This document shows positions 36,798-45,651 of a DNA stretch of 64,000 nt, piece by piece. The DNA is taken from NCBI GenBank assembly GCA_022827905.1, contig JAJEIQ010000078.1:62001-126000 (forward strand). The letters run 5' to 3'. The notes below the pieces were generated by a model. It was not told the DNA's origin, searched no databases, and saw nothing but the letters and a program-made list of their open reading frames with translations. Position numbers and translations under genes: made by a program. Numbering within the stretch: the stretch's first letter is position 1; each line of letters starts with the position of its first letter. This DNA is from Pseudomonadales bacterium. GTDB lineage: Bacteria > Pseudomonadota > Gammaproteobacteria > Pseudomonadales > Azotimanducaceae.

Positions 36798-37709
36798 TTA
36801 GGGGGGTGGCGAGTCGCCTGTATTGTGTTCGGCGACTTGCACCGCCACCGTAAGCCGCTGCTCGCCGCCGCCCTGAATGAAGCCTATGGTGGGGCTGACG
36901 TCGCCGTAGTCCCGACCCCACGCCAACGTGACGTGCGATTGGCGCGGCTGCTGGTTGTTGGTGGGGTCGAAGTCGGTCCAGCCGAACTTCGGGCACCAGA
37001 CGGAGAACCAGGCGTGGGAGGCGTCTGAGGCTGCGCCTTCGGCGACGCCCTCGGCGGCCCCGTGACGACGGGTCGTGCGCACGTAGCCGCTGACGTAGCG
37101 GGCGGCCAAGCCGTGGGTGCGCAGGCAGGCTATGGCGGCGTGGGCGAAGTCCTGGCAAACGCCTTGGCGATGGCTGAAGACCTCCGCCACCGGGGTGCTC
37201 ACGCTGGTGACGCCTTCACAGTACTCGATGGAATTGAAAATGCGCTCGCACAGCCCCCAGCCAATGTCGAGCACGGAACGGCGCGGGACGAACAGGTCGC
37301 GGCAGAAGTCCAAGGCACCGTCGAGCGCCACCCGGGGCGAGGGATAGCAGAACTGGGCGGCTTCCCAACTCGGCCCGTCGATGGGCGATTGCAGGCGCTC
37401 CGCCGTGTGCTCCCAACTCGGGCTGGCCTGCAGGTCGATGCCATCGGTGGGCACGAGTTCGATCTGCGTTTCCGCTTCGATGTCGAGGGCCCGGTGCTCC
37501 TCAAGAATCAGCAGTGCGGTGAGTTGGTTGCCAAAGGCATCCAGGCGCGTGGCCATTTCCTGGGGCTGCGGCGAAACTTCGATGCGCGTCGATAGCACGC
37601 GCTGACCCGGTGCTTGGCGCGGCGTCAGGCGCAGTAGTTGACGCGACTGGCTGACTGGCAGTTGGTAGGCGTAGTGGGTCCGGTGCGATAAGGTGAGCGT
37701 CGCCGTCAT
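36798..37709 (-). CDS. Transglutaminase-like protein
   Basis: The 303-aa protein has the bacterial transglutaminase N-terminal domain ('LSHRTHYAYQLPVSQSRQLL') and a core with Cys in 'GVCQDFAHAAI', His in 'SHAWFSVW' and Asp in 'DFDPTNN', the cysteine-protease-like triad. Its start overlaps the end of the ATP-grasp/alpha-E gene (ATGA). This pairing recurs in many bacteria and has been proposed to modify or make peptide-like amides, but the product is not known. Confidence 0.88.
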   Translation of the reverse strand: MTATLTLSHRTHYAYQLPVSQSRQLLRLTPRQAPGQRVLSTRIEVSPQPQEMATRLDAFGNQLTALLILEEHRALDIEAETQIELVPTDGIDLQASPSWEHTAERLQSPIDGPSWEAAQFCYPSPRVALDGALDFCRDLFVPRRSVLDIGWGLCERIFNSIEYCEGVTSVSTPVAEVFSHRQGVCQDFAHAAIACLRTHGLAARYVSGYVRTTRRHGAAEGVAEGAASDASHAWFSVWCPKFGWTDFDPTNNQQPRQSHVTLAWGRDYGDVSPTIGFIQGGGEQRLTVAVQVAEHNTGDSPPP

Positions 37710-40144
37710 CTTGGGCTTCCTTCGTCATCCGGACCAGGCGGTGTCGTTTGCGGTTCGAACCACATCGCTGAGACGAGCGCCGAAATTTCCGCGGCGCGGG
37801 CGCTTGCCGAACTCAGCAGCCGCCGCGCTTGGTCATCTTGGGCGGCCTCCTGCACGCGGCAGGCATCGGCCAACTCATCGATTAAGGCGCTTGCGCAGGC
37901 TCGGGCTTCGCCGAGGCCGGTGGACGATTGCTCCGGCGACAGCCGCTCGAGGCATCGGCCGATGCGCTCCGCCTGGTGGCACATGGACCTCGGGTGGTCG
38001 GCGTCGCACACCAATCGGTGCCACGCCGCGTTGGCATCAGCCGCCCAAGCGGCTTGGCTGTCAGCCAGGTTGTGCAGTTGCGCCAGCAGGTGCAGCCGAT
38101 TGGGGTCCATCGGCGCTGGCGCCACGCCAAACTCGATGTTGATGGCGGCGAACAGGCGTAGGCGTTCGATGTGCTTGCCGAGCCGCTGCAGCCAAAAGCC
38201 CTGATCCCGGGGCTGCGATTCGTCCAGCAGTCCATTGACCGCCGACAGCCGCAACGCCAAGCCATCGAGCAGGTGGAGAGCACCGGCTAGGGTCCGCACC
38301 CGCCAGCGCGACTGTTGCGCTTGGTGGATGCTCTCGATGGCCTGCCATGCGGCCGTCGGCAGAATCCCGCGTCGGCGCATTCCGGTGTGCCGCAAGCGCT
38401 CCAGGAGGTTGATCAGGCTGTCGTCACCGGCCGTGTCAAAAAGCAGGCGGCAAAGCCCCGCCTCGTCGGGCGCCCCGGTCGAGCGGCCGTCAGCGGTGGC
38501 GGCGAAGGCCAAGGCGGACAGTAGCTGGAGTGGCACCTGCGCGGCATCCGGGTTCGACGGGCGCCCTTCGGCAATGAGATGTCCCAGAGCGGTGAAGATT
38601 CGGACTGAAGTTTGCGCCCGTTCGAGGTAGCGGCCGAACCAGAACAGGTCATCGCCCAGGCGCCGGGTGATGACGGCCGATCCGGCCGCGGCGTTGACCG
38701 GCGTCGGTTGGGCGTGCGCCGGACTTGTATCGGCGATCCAAACGTCCTTGAGGCGGGAGTTCACGCCATTGGCCGCCCACGCCAATCCTCCGGGCAGCAC
38801 CCTATAGCCGGTTGGCGTGGCAACGGCAAACAGACGCAAGGTCACGGGAGCCGGCTTGAGCTGGCCATCGGCCACAAGGCAAGGCGCGGTGGACGGATCT
38901 AGAGGCTCGCGGCCCGCGAACCGATAGGGCTGGGCTTGAATGGCCGTCCGCAGCGCCTCGCCGGTTGCCGCATCGGGTGTGGCCGGGGTCGGGTCGCCCT
39001 CGAGCCCGCAGGGACCGCCAAAAGCCTCCCCGACAGCGAGTTGGTCGAGCCGCTCCAGTACTTGGGCTGCCTCCCGCCGCTGTCCGCACCACCAGGTGGC
39101 TAGGCTGGGCAGCAACAGAGGCTCATCGAGCAGGTGTTCGCACAGGGCGGGCAAAAAGGGATTGAGCGCATCGCCCTCCACTGCGCCGCTGCCGATCGGA
39201 TTGATGACCGCCACGCCCCGCTGGGTGGCCGAGTTCAGCAGCCCGGGCGCTCCCGACAGCGACGTGGGCGACAGGGTCAACGGGTCGCAGTTGTCAGACT
39301 CCACCAAGCGCAGGATCGCCGCCACGGGCTTGAGTCCCTTGAGGGTTTTGGCGAATACCGAACCCTCGCGCACAGCGAGGTCATTGCCTTCCAACAAGGG
39401 AAATCCGAGGTGCTCTCCGAGGGCTCTCCAGTCCGCGTAGTCCGGCCGGGTGGCATCTCCGGCCAGCAGGACGCAGAGGCTGTCGCGGGGCGTCCCGGTG
39501 GCCTGTCCCCGCTGGTGGATTTCGGCTCTGAAGCCGTTGAGGACATCGTCCGGAGACGCAACGGCGACCGCTTGGGCGGCATCCGTCAGCGCGTTGACGG
39601 TGTGGATTCTGTTTTCAAGGGCGAGCCCCAGCCCCGTGGGCGTTTCGGTGCGATCGGCGAGCACCCGCCAACCGCCGTCGGGTGCGCGGCCGAGGTCGAA
39701 GGCGAGCAGGCCGAGGGCAGCGCCGCTGGCCGAAAAGCCGGGCCGGCAAGCGGGCAGGTAGCGGCGGTTGGCGAAGACCAAGGCGGGCGGAAAGCCCTGT
39801 TCACGCAATAGCCTTTGGGCGCCGTAGAAGTCCGTGTTGATGGCGTTCAGCAGCCGGGCGCGTTGCTCAAGGCCCGCTTCGATGGTTCGCCACTCCTCAG
39901 CCGCAATGAGGAAGGGGAGGGGGTCCCGGCGGCGGTCAGGGGAGCCGCCGGTGGCGTTTGGCGCGCCGCGGACATCCTCGAGTGGTTGCCTAAGCAGGGG
40001 CAGCCAATGCGCCCGGACTTCGCCCTCGCGCAGCAATTCGTCATACGCAGAGGGGCTTGCGCCGTAGTGGGCGAGCGCTTCGACCCATTGCGGATGGACG
40101 CCGGCCAAGCCGGGCTGGCTGGATTGGCTAGAATGCCGCTTCAT
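37706..40144 (-). CDS. Circularly permuted ATP-grasp fused to an alpha-E domain
   Basis: The 812-aa protein joins two parts often encoded separately: an N-terminal circularly permuted ATP-grasp-like region (about residues 1-480; 'YGAQRLLREQGFPPALVFANRRYL', 'GVAVINPIGSGAVEGDALNPFLPAL') and a C-terminal alpha-helical alpha-E domain (about 490-800; 'RLGDDLFWFGRYLERAQTSVRIF'). ATP-grasp enzymes form amide bonds with ATP. With the coupled transglutaminase-like gene it forms a conserved set of unknown product. The fusion implies that the two activities work as one unit. Confidence 0.88.
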   Translation of the reverse strand: MKRHSSQSSQPGLAGVHPQWVEALAHYGASPSAYDELLREGEVRAHWLPLLRQPLEDVRGAPNATGGSPDRRRDPLPFLIAAEEWRTIEAGLEQRARLLNAINTDFYGAQRLLREQGFPPALVFANRRYLPACRPGFSASGAALGLLAFDLGRAPDGGWRVLADRTETPTGLGLALENRIHTVNALTDAAQAVAVASPDDVLNGFRAEIHQRGQATGTPRDSLCVLLAGDATRPDYADWRALGEHLGFPLLEGNDLAVREGSVFAKTLKGLKPVAAILRLVESDNCDPLTLSPTSLSGAPGLLNSATQRGVAVINPIGSGAVEGDALNPFLPALCEHLLDEPLLLPSLATWWCGQRREAAQVLERLDQLAVGEAFGGPCGLEGDPTPATPDAATGEALRTAIQAQPYRFAGREPLDPSTAPCLVADGQLKPAPVTLRLFAVATPTGYRVLPGGLAWAANGVNSRLKDVWIADTSPAHAQPTPVNAAAGSAVITRRLGDDLFWFGRYLERAQTSVRIFTALGHLIAEGRPSNPDAAQVPLQLLSALAFAATADGRSTGAPDEAGLCRLLFDTAGDDSLINLLERLRHTGMRRRGILPTAAWQAIESIHQAQQSRWRVRTLAGALHLLDGLALRLSAVNGLLDESQPRDQGFWLQRLGKHIERLRLFAAINIEFGVAPAPMDPNRLHLLAQLHNLADSQAAWAADANAAWHRLVCDADHPRSMCHQAERIGRCLERLSPEQSSTGLGEARACASALIDELADACRVQEAAQDDQARRLLSSASARAAEISALVSAMWFEPQTTPPGPDDEGSPR

Positions 40145-40176
40145 CGGACTAAGGCTGACTTGGGACCATTAGGAAG

Positions 40177-40863
40177 TTGCCTGCCAACAAGAGTAGTTCC
40201 CCGGCGCGACGGCATCAATGGCGGGTCTCGCCCGCGAAGGCGCGCGCCATCCAGTTGCGGTTGGCCGCCGAGGTTCGGCTGGCGCCGCTGCAACGGGTGT
40301 CCACGGTCGCCGGGCTGGACTGCGCCTTTGGCGGCGACCGGGTGTTTGCCGCCGTCGTGGCCTGGGACATTGAGCGCCGCCGGGTGATCGAACGCCTCGC
40401 CCTCAGCCGCCCGCTACAGTTCCCCTATGTGCCGGGTTTGCTGTCCTTTCGGGAGGCCCCGGCGCTGCTGGCGGCGCTCGGCCGGCTGCGCACGCCGGTG
40501 GACGCCTTGCTCTGCGACGGCCAGGGCATCGCCCATCCGCGACGATTCGGATTGGCCTGCCACCTGGGCGTGCTGCTCGGCCTGCCTGCCGTGGGCTGCG
40601 CCAAGTCGCGTTTGATCGGCGACTGGGCTGAACCGGGCCGGGAGCGCGGCGAGCGCTCGTCGCTGACCCATGATGGGGAGCGCATCGGCACCGTACTGCG
40701 CACCCGCACGGGGGTGAAGCCTCTGTTCGTCAGTCCCGGCCACCTTTGCGATTTCGAGGGTGCGGCGGACTTGGTGCTGCGCTGCGGCGGCGGCCTGCGC
40801 CTGCCGGAACCGGTGCGCTTGGCCGACCGGCACGTCGGCCTGTTCAAACAACAGAGCACCTAG
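40177..40863 (+). CDS. nfi: Endonuclease V
   Basis: The protein (about 228 aa) carries the endonuclease V hallmarks: 'AGLDCAFGG' (metal Asp), 'YVPGLLSFREAP', 'LLCDGQGIAHPRRFGLACHLGV' and 'VGCAKSRL'. It cuts DNA (and RNA) near deaminated adenine (inosine). The start is uncertain: no ATG is available, and TTG 40177 has AGGAAG only 1 nt away. It is divergent from the ATP-grasp gene and its 3' end overlaps the symporter gene by 4 nt. Confidence 0.9.
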   Translation: MPANKSSSPARRHQWRVSPAKARAIQLRLAAEVRLAPLQRVSTVAGLDCAFGGDRVFAAVVAWDIERRRVIERLALSRPLQFPYVPGLLSFREAPALLAALGRLRTPVDALLCDGQGIAHPRRFGLACHLGVLLGLPAVGCAKSRLIGDWAEPGRERGERSSLTHDGERIGTVLRTRTGVKPLFVSPGHLCDFEGAADLVLRCGGGLRLPEPVRLADRHVGLFKQQST

Positions 40864-42230
40864 CGCTTAAGGGTGGCGAAGTAGTCCTTGGCGGCGGCCT
40901 TCACCTTGGGGGCTAGAATCAGGGCGGACACCATGGTCGGTATGGCCATCATGGCGAAGGCACCGTCGATGATGCTGATGGCGGCTTGCGGCGTGATCAG
41001 TGCGGCGACCACGATGAACGCCAGCAGCAGCCAGCGGTAGTAGCGCTTGGCACCGGTGCCGAACAGAAAGCTCGCGCATTGCGAGCCGTAGAAGGCGTAA
41101 GTGAACATCGTGGTGGTGGCGAAGCACAGCACCGCCACGAACACGACCGCCAGGCCCGGTGCGCCGAGCAGGGCGCCAAAGGCGTTGGCGGTGAGGGTGA
41201 CGCCGTTGGATTCGCCGGACTGCCAGACCCCCGCCATCAGGATCATGAAGGCGGTGGCCGAGCAGACCAGCAAGGTGTCGATGATGGGGCCGAGCATGGC
41301 CACCAAGCCCTCTCGAATGGGCACCCGGGTGCGCGCGGCGCCGTGGGCCAGCGCCTCGGTGCCGATGCCCGCTTCGTTGGAGTAGGCGCCGCGCTGCACG
41401 CCGTAGAGAATGACCGCCAGCAGGCCGCCGCCCGCCGCCGCTTCGCCGGTGAAGGCGTCGCGCAGGATCAAGGTCATCACCGCAGGTAGTTTCTCCGCGT
41501 TCAGCGTGATGGCGACCAGGGCGCTGCCCAAGTACAGCGCGGCCATTAGCGGCACCAGCGCCGCGGCGACCCGGGCGATGCGCTTGAGGCCGCCGAGGAT
41601 CACCGCGCCGGCGGTGACGCACAGCAGAACGCCGACGCTGAGATTGAAGGGCAGGGGATCGGCGCGGGCGTCCAGCCAACCGTTGCCCACGAACAGCACT
41701 TCGCGCAGTATCTGGGTGAGTTGGTTGGCTTGGAAGACGGGCAGGGCGCCGATCATGCCGAAGGCGGCGAACAGATAGGCGAGGAATCGCCAACGGCGGT
41801 GCAGCCCTTCACGGATCACGTACATTGGCCCGCCCTGCAGCACGCCGTCGCTGTCCCGGCCCCGGTACATCACGGCCAGCGAGCAGGTGAAGAACTTGGT
41901 GGCGATGCCGAGCAGGGCGGTCATCCACATCCAGAAGATGGCGCCGGGGCCGCCAATGCCGATGGCCAGCGCCACGCCGCCGATGTTGCCCATGCCGATG
42001 GTGCCCGCCAAGGCCGAGGAGAGCGCTTGGAAGTGGCTGATCCGCCCGGGATCGGCCGGATCGTCGTAGCGACCCCGCAGCACCTGCCAGGCATGGCCCA
42101 GATGACGCAGTGGCACCGCGCCGGAAAAGACCAGGAAGAACAGCCCGCCGCCGAGCAGCAGCACCAGCAGCCAAGGCCCCCAGGCGAGTTGCGCAAAGAG
42201 GGTTGCGGCCTGTTGCAGGTCGTCCAGCAT
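40860..42230 (-). CDS. Alanine/glycine:cation symporter (AGCS family)
   Basis: The 456-aa membrane protein has the AGCS signature 'ALAGTIGMGNIGGVALAI' and 'YGVQRGAYSNEAGIGTEALAHGAA', with about ten hydrophobic segments. It couples uptake of alanine or glycine to Na+ or H+. It is a single gene, divergent from queF with a 45-nt gap and convergent with nfi. No riboswitch-like structure is visible in the short upstream gap. Confidence 0.92.
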   Translation of the reverse strand: MLDDLQQAATLFAQLAWGPWLLVLLLGGGLFFLVFSGAVPLRHLGHAWQVLRGRYDDPADPGRISHFQALSSALAGTIGMGNIGGVALAIGIGGPGAIFWMWMTALLGIATKFFTCSLAVMYRGRDSDGVLQGGPMYVIREGLHRRWRFLAYLFAAFGMIGALPVFQANQLTQILREVLFVGNGWLDARADPLPFNLSVGVLLCVTAGAVILGGLKRIARVAAALVPLMAALYLGSALVAITLNAEKLPAVMTLILRDAFTGEAAAGGGLLAVILYGVQRGAYSNEAGIGTEALAHGAARTRVPIREGLVAMLGPIIDTLLVCSATAFMILMAGVWQSGESNGVTLTANAFGALLGAPGLAVVFVAVLCFATTTMFTYAFYGSQCASFLFGTGAKRYYRWLLLAFIVVAALITPQAAISIIDGAFAMMAIPTMVSALILAPKVKAAAKDYFATLKR

Positions 42231-42275
42231 GGCGGGGTATTGTAGAGTGTTGGCGACTTAGAAAAACCGAACGCC

Positions 42276-43097
42276 GTGCCCTCAACAGAAATCCCCCTCG
42301 GTCGCCGTTCGCCGCCCGTCTCGGGCCATCGTCCGGAGACGCTGTACCCTATTGCCCGGGCCGACGCCCGGCAACGGCTTGGCATCGACGGCGACGCCCT
42401 GCCCTTTGAGGGCGAGGACCGTTGGACCGGCTACGAACTGTCGTGGCTGGACTTCAGCGGCAAGCCGCAAGTCGCAGGGTTGGAGGTGCGGGTGCCTTGC
42501 GCATCGCCGAACATGGTGGAGAGCAAGTCGTTCAAGCTGTACCTGAACGGTTTGGCGCAGGCGGGCTTCCGGGATCGGAGTGAGGTGGCCGAGGTGCTGT
42601 TGGCCGATCTCAGCGCCGCAACCGGTGCGGAGATCTCGGTGCGCCTGTTCGACCTCGCGGACTTGGCGTTTGCAGGGGAAGGGCTGCCCGGCCAGAGCCT
42701 CGATGGACTTGCCCCCCCGCGATTCGAGTACCAATACAACCCCGAGTTGCTGCAGCCGGCGGAGCCACTGGAGCCGTCATCGGAAACCTGGCACACCGAC
42801 CTGTTCCGCAGCCTCTGCCCAGTGACCGGCCAGCCGGATTGGGCCTCCATCGTCGTGTCCTACGCCGGCCGGCCCATCGTTGCCGAGTCGCTGCTGGCCT
42901 ACTTGGTGTCGTTCCGCGAGCACGCCTGCTTCCACGAGGACGCCATCGAACGCATCTACATCGACATCCAACAGCGCTGCCAACCCACCCGCCTGACCGT
43001 CTCCGGCCACTTCCTGCGTCGCGGCGGCATGGACATCAACCCCCACCGATCCAACGACCGCGCCCGCGCACAGACGGGCCGCCTGCATAGACAGTAG
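42276..43097 (+). CDS. queF: QueF, NADPH-dependent 7-cyano-7-deazaguanine reductase
   Basis: The 273-aa protein is the long two-module type of QueF found in gammaproteobacteria. The N-terminal module has the NADPH-binding 'ESKSFKLYLNGLAQ', and the second has the catalytic Cys in 'SLCPVTGQPDW' plus the C-terminal 'GHFLRRGGMDINPHRSN'. It reduces preQ0 to preQ1 in queuosine tRNA modification. The start is GTG 42276. Gene stands alone before the SRP RNA. Confidence 0.95.
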   Translation: MPSTEIPLGRRSPPVSGHRPETLYPIARADARQRLGIDGDALPFEGEDRWTGYELSWLDFSGKPQVAGLEVRVPCASPNMVESKSFKLYLNGLAQAGFRDRSEVAEVLLADLSAATGAEISVRLFDLADLAFAGEGLPGQSLDGLAPPRFEYQYNPELLQPAEPLEPSSETWHTDLFRSLCPVTGQPDWASIVVSYAGRPIVAESLLAYLVSFREHACFHEDAIERIYIDIQQRCQPTRLTVSGHFLRRGGMDINPHRSNDRARAQTGRLHRQ

Positions 43098-43188
43098 GCC
43101 TGGCCAAGCCGTATTGGAAGAAACCCCGCCCACCTGTTTTCGCTCGCTAACTTCCGCTAGACTGCGCTGCCCGGATGGCCGGATCGAT

Positions 43189-43300
<112 letters not shown>

Positions 43301-43323
43301 GCCCGGCGAGCAAGCGCAAACCC

Positions 43324-43408
43324 GGAGAGGTGTCCGAGCGGTCGAAGGAGCACGCCTGGAAAGTGTGTATGCGGAAACGCATCGAGGGTTCGAATCCCTC
43401 CCTCTCCG
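43324..43408 (+). tRNA. tRNA-Ser (anticodon GGA)
   Basis: The acceptor stem GGAGAGG/CCTCTCC, D-loop, anticodon stem CACGCCT-GGA-AAGTGTG, long variable arm (TATGCGGAAACGCATC) and TpsiC arm GGGTTCGAATCCC are all present. The long variable arm and GGA anticodon identify serine. CCA is not encoded after the discriminator G. The accessory island begins right behind it. Confidence 0.96.
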
Positions 43409-43410
43409 CG

Positions 43411-43574
43411 CTCTTGCATAGCAAGACGGCTGAACCCATGTCGCGACCAAAGGCAGCCATTGGCAGGTCACGCATCACGCCAAGCACGGACGGGTCACTG
43501 TGCTGCGTCTGAACAAGGATATTCCGCATGGCACAGTGGCTTCGATCTACCGACAGGCAGGCTGGATTCCTTGA
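43411..43574 (+). pseudogene. hicA: Decayed hicA toxin gene
   Basis: The frame ending at TGA 43574 reads 'THVATKGSHWQVTHHAKHGR', then 'VTVLRLNKDIPHGTVASIYRQAGWIP', a clear HicA C-terminal two-thirds including the catalytic His region 'KGSHW'. Upstream in frame the expected 'QDGW' is 'QDG' followed by TGA, a further TAG stands just before, and there is no room for the normal N-terminus between this and the tRNA. The toxin is therefore broken, possibly cut when the island joined the tRNA-Ser end. Confidence 0.8.
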
Positions 43575-43588
43575 GGAGGGCGAACTGA

Positions 43589-43953
43589 ATGCGCTGTGTA
43601 GCTTTCATCCATCGGGGCGACGCCGACTACGGCGTTAGCTTCCCCGACTTTCCGGGCTGCGTGTCGGTGGGGGATGCGATTGATGACGCTGTCCGTCTGA
43701 CGTGCGAAGCCTTTGCCTTTCACGTGGAGGGGCTTGGCGAGGATGGCGAGCCGATTCCGCCGCAGTGTTCGATGGATGCCACAAAGGCCGACCCTGAACT
43801 CGCCAACTGGTAGCGCGGCGGTGACATCGTGCTGCTCCACTGCTGATCGACTATGTTTGCCGTTGGTGAGTGACCGTCGCCCTTGACCACGGGTTGCTCA
43901 AAGCCATCGACGATGAGGCAAGGCAGCGCCGAAAGGTGTTTTCAGCGTTCTGA
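43589..43953 (+). pseudogene. hicB: Frameshifted hicB antitoxin gene
   Basis: The first 74 codons (43589-43813) encode the HicB partial RNase-H-like domain ('YGVSFPDFPGCVSVGDAIDDA'), ending early at TAG. The remainder survives downstream in other frames: 'PLLIDYVCRW', stop, then 'VTVALDHGLLKAIDDEARQRR', the ribbon-helix-helix DNA-binding tail, ending at TGA 43953. At least one frameshift and one stop separate the two domains. An AGGAGG lies before the ATG, so a short 74-aa product could still be made. Confidence 0.75.
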
Positions 43954-44330
43954 CACCCGGCGCGAGATTGGGGCTCGATATGAGGAGTAGTGTAGGGCTG
44001 ACTGGAATCTGTCTGTGCAAAGCCTTTGCTTTCGAATTCGAGGCCGGTTGCGAACTACGGACAAGGCGCGCCAGCGCCTAATGGTCGCTGGTGCGGCCCA
44101 TCGCTGCTGAGTAGATGCGCGACCGCTGTTGGACAAGCTTCAACGGTCGGATTGGTGGTGAATAGAGCAAGCCGCACCAGCTTCGGTCCTGAGGGGACCG
44201 CCAGTGGTAGGACAACGCCGACAGAGACGCTGCCCGGGAGTCAAGGCGCCTTGGCTTGACCAGATCGCGGGCAGATGGCACTGTCGTTCGGTCTGTCGAC
44301 GAAGAAGAACAACGATTGGGAATCGCGACA
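43954..44330. other. Gap without a recognisable gene
   Basis: No ORF with family-like sequence or ribosome binding site is seen on either strand in these 377 nt between the hicB remnant and the SIR2 operon. Several small ORFs in the track here overlap one another and look accidental. The stretch probably contains the promoter of the SIR2-HerA operon, but I could not pick a convincing -35/-10 pair. Confidence 0.4.
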
Positions 44331-44492
44331 ATGCTTCAACAAATTGATGGCGAATCCACGGAGCAATGCGAGTTCGAGTGGAAGTGCTCAAATGTTCGCA
44401 AACAATCCAAAGTGATACTTGATTCCTATTTGGGAAGTGGCACCCAGGTGTTGGGTCGGCAAGTGCTAGTTGGCGGAGTTGCAGATGCCTGA
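44331..44492 (+). CDS. Possible small leader protein before SIR2 (53 aa)
   Basis: An ATG at 44331 opens a 53-codon frame ('MLQQIDGESTEQCEFEWK...') whose TGA overlaps the SIR2 start codon region by 8 nt. Such overlap suggests coupled translation. No domain or transmembrane segment is recognised, and the ribosome binding site is weak. It could equally be leader sequence without coding function. Confidence 0.3.
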   Translation: MLQQIDGESTEQCEFEWKCSNVRKQSKVILDSYLGSGTQVLGRQVLVGGVADA

Positions 44493-45651
44493 ACACGATC
44501 CAGCGAAGTTTGTGGCCTCGCTAGGCGCAAAGCTAGCCGCCCGTTCTCGACACGTGTGTATGTTGCTTGGTGCTGGCGTTGGGAAGGCTTGCGGGTTGCC
44601 CGACGTTCAAGAACTGCAAGACAGTGTTCTAGCAGACCTGTCGGACAGCCATCGTGCCGCCTTCCAGCGCGTACTGGAAAATCGAACTTTGGAAGAAGCG
44701 CTAAGCCGACTTCGTCGAATTTCAGCACTGCTTAGCGGTGACGAGACAGTGGACAATTTGACTGCAGCGTACGCACGAGAATTGGACGGTTTAGTGTGTA
44801 CTGCGATTGCCAAGGCACTGCAGATCGACGAGGCGGATAAGCTCGGTACGCGTTATCTGGCCGCGTGGGCAGCTCGCGCTAGTTATCGTCTGCCATTAGA
44901 GCTATTCACGGTCAGCTACGATCTCCTGCTAGAAACTGCTCTGGAGGAAGCTCGCGCAACGTATTTCGATGGATTTATGGGCAATCTAAACGCACGATTT
45001 CATACTGAGCTCGTGGAGTCGATGCCCGGAGACGATGAAGAATCGATGCCATCGTTCCTAATCAGACTCTGGAAGCTCCACGGTTCACTGAATTGGAAGT
45101 GGACCCAGAGTGGAGATCTGATCAGGATCGGACAGGCAGTGCGAGACGGCCTTGCGGCAGCTATCTATCCGTCGGACGCCAAATATGAGGAGTCTCGGCG
45201 GGTGCCGTTTGTGGTCCTTCAGGACAGATTGAGGAGATCGCTGAACCAGCCTGAGACACTCGTCTTGGTCAGCGGATATTCATTTGGTGACGAACACCTC
45301 AATGAAGTGCTGTTCGATTCAGCTCTTCGGAGAGAGCGATCCGAGTACATAGTGTTTTGCTACGATGGTATACCGAAGGTGCTTGTCGATCGTGCGTCGG
45401 AGGCGCCCAATTTGCAGGTGGTATCACCTCAAGAGGCTATTATCGGAGGGCTTCGGGGAAAGTGGGGAGAGCCGGAGGATGAGTTTTCAAACCTATGGAG
45501 TGACAAGGGGCTGGCCCTGTGCGACTTTAATCAATTGGCCAAATACCTTGCTAGGAGCACGGCTCGGGAGTACGGTCAAGGAGGATCGCTCTCCGGTGTG
45601 ATGAAGGAAGTTTTTGGAACTCTCGCACAAGCTGAAGTCTCAATCGAATGA
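44485..45651 (+). CDS. SIR2-like NAD-binding effector of a SIR2-HerA defence pair
   Basis: From ATG 44485 (GGAG 6 nt upstream) the protein is 388 aa. It has the SIR2 NAD-binding 'LLGAGVGKACGLPD' (residues 28-40), 'FTVSYDLLLE' near residue 146, 'KLHGSLNW' with H199, and 'SGYSFGDEHLNE'. SIR2 effectors of phage defence degrade NAD+. The residue that is normally the catalytic Asn (TxNYD) reads as Ser here, an oddity. The stop overlaps the herA start (ATGA). SIR2-HerA pairs are known anti-phage systems. Confidence 0.85.
   Translation: MPEHDPAKFVASLGAKLAARSRHVCMLLGAGVGKACGLPDVQELQDSVLADLSDSHRAAFQRVLENRTLEEALSRLRRISALLSGDETVDNLTAAYARELDGLVCTAIAKALQIDEADKLGTRYLAAWAARASYRLPLELFTVSYDLLLETALEEARATYFDGFMGNLNARFHTELVESMPGDDEESMPSFLIRLWKLHGSLNWKWTQSGDLIRIGQAVRDGLAAAIYPSDAKYEESRRVPFVVLQDRLRRSLNQPETLVLVSGYSFGDEHLNEVLFDSALRRERSEYIVFCYDGIPKVLVDRASEAPNLQVVSPQEAIIGGLRGKWGEPEDEFSNLWSDKGLALCDFNQLAKYLARSTAREYGQGGSLSGVMKEVFGTLAQAEVSIE

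Noticed and set aside
43098-43188. Riboswitch in the queF/SRP intergenic region
   Set aside because: No preQ1-type or other aptamer core is visible; the stretch fits a promoter for the SRP RNA.
43411-43574. hicA read with TGA as tryptophan (recoding)
   Set aside because: Many other genes in the window end in TGA, and a further TAG and a missing N-terminus show that this is plain decay.
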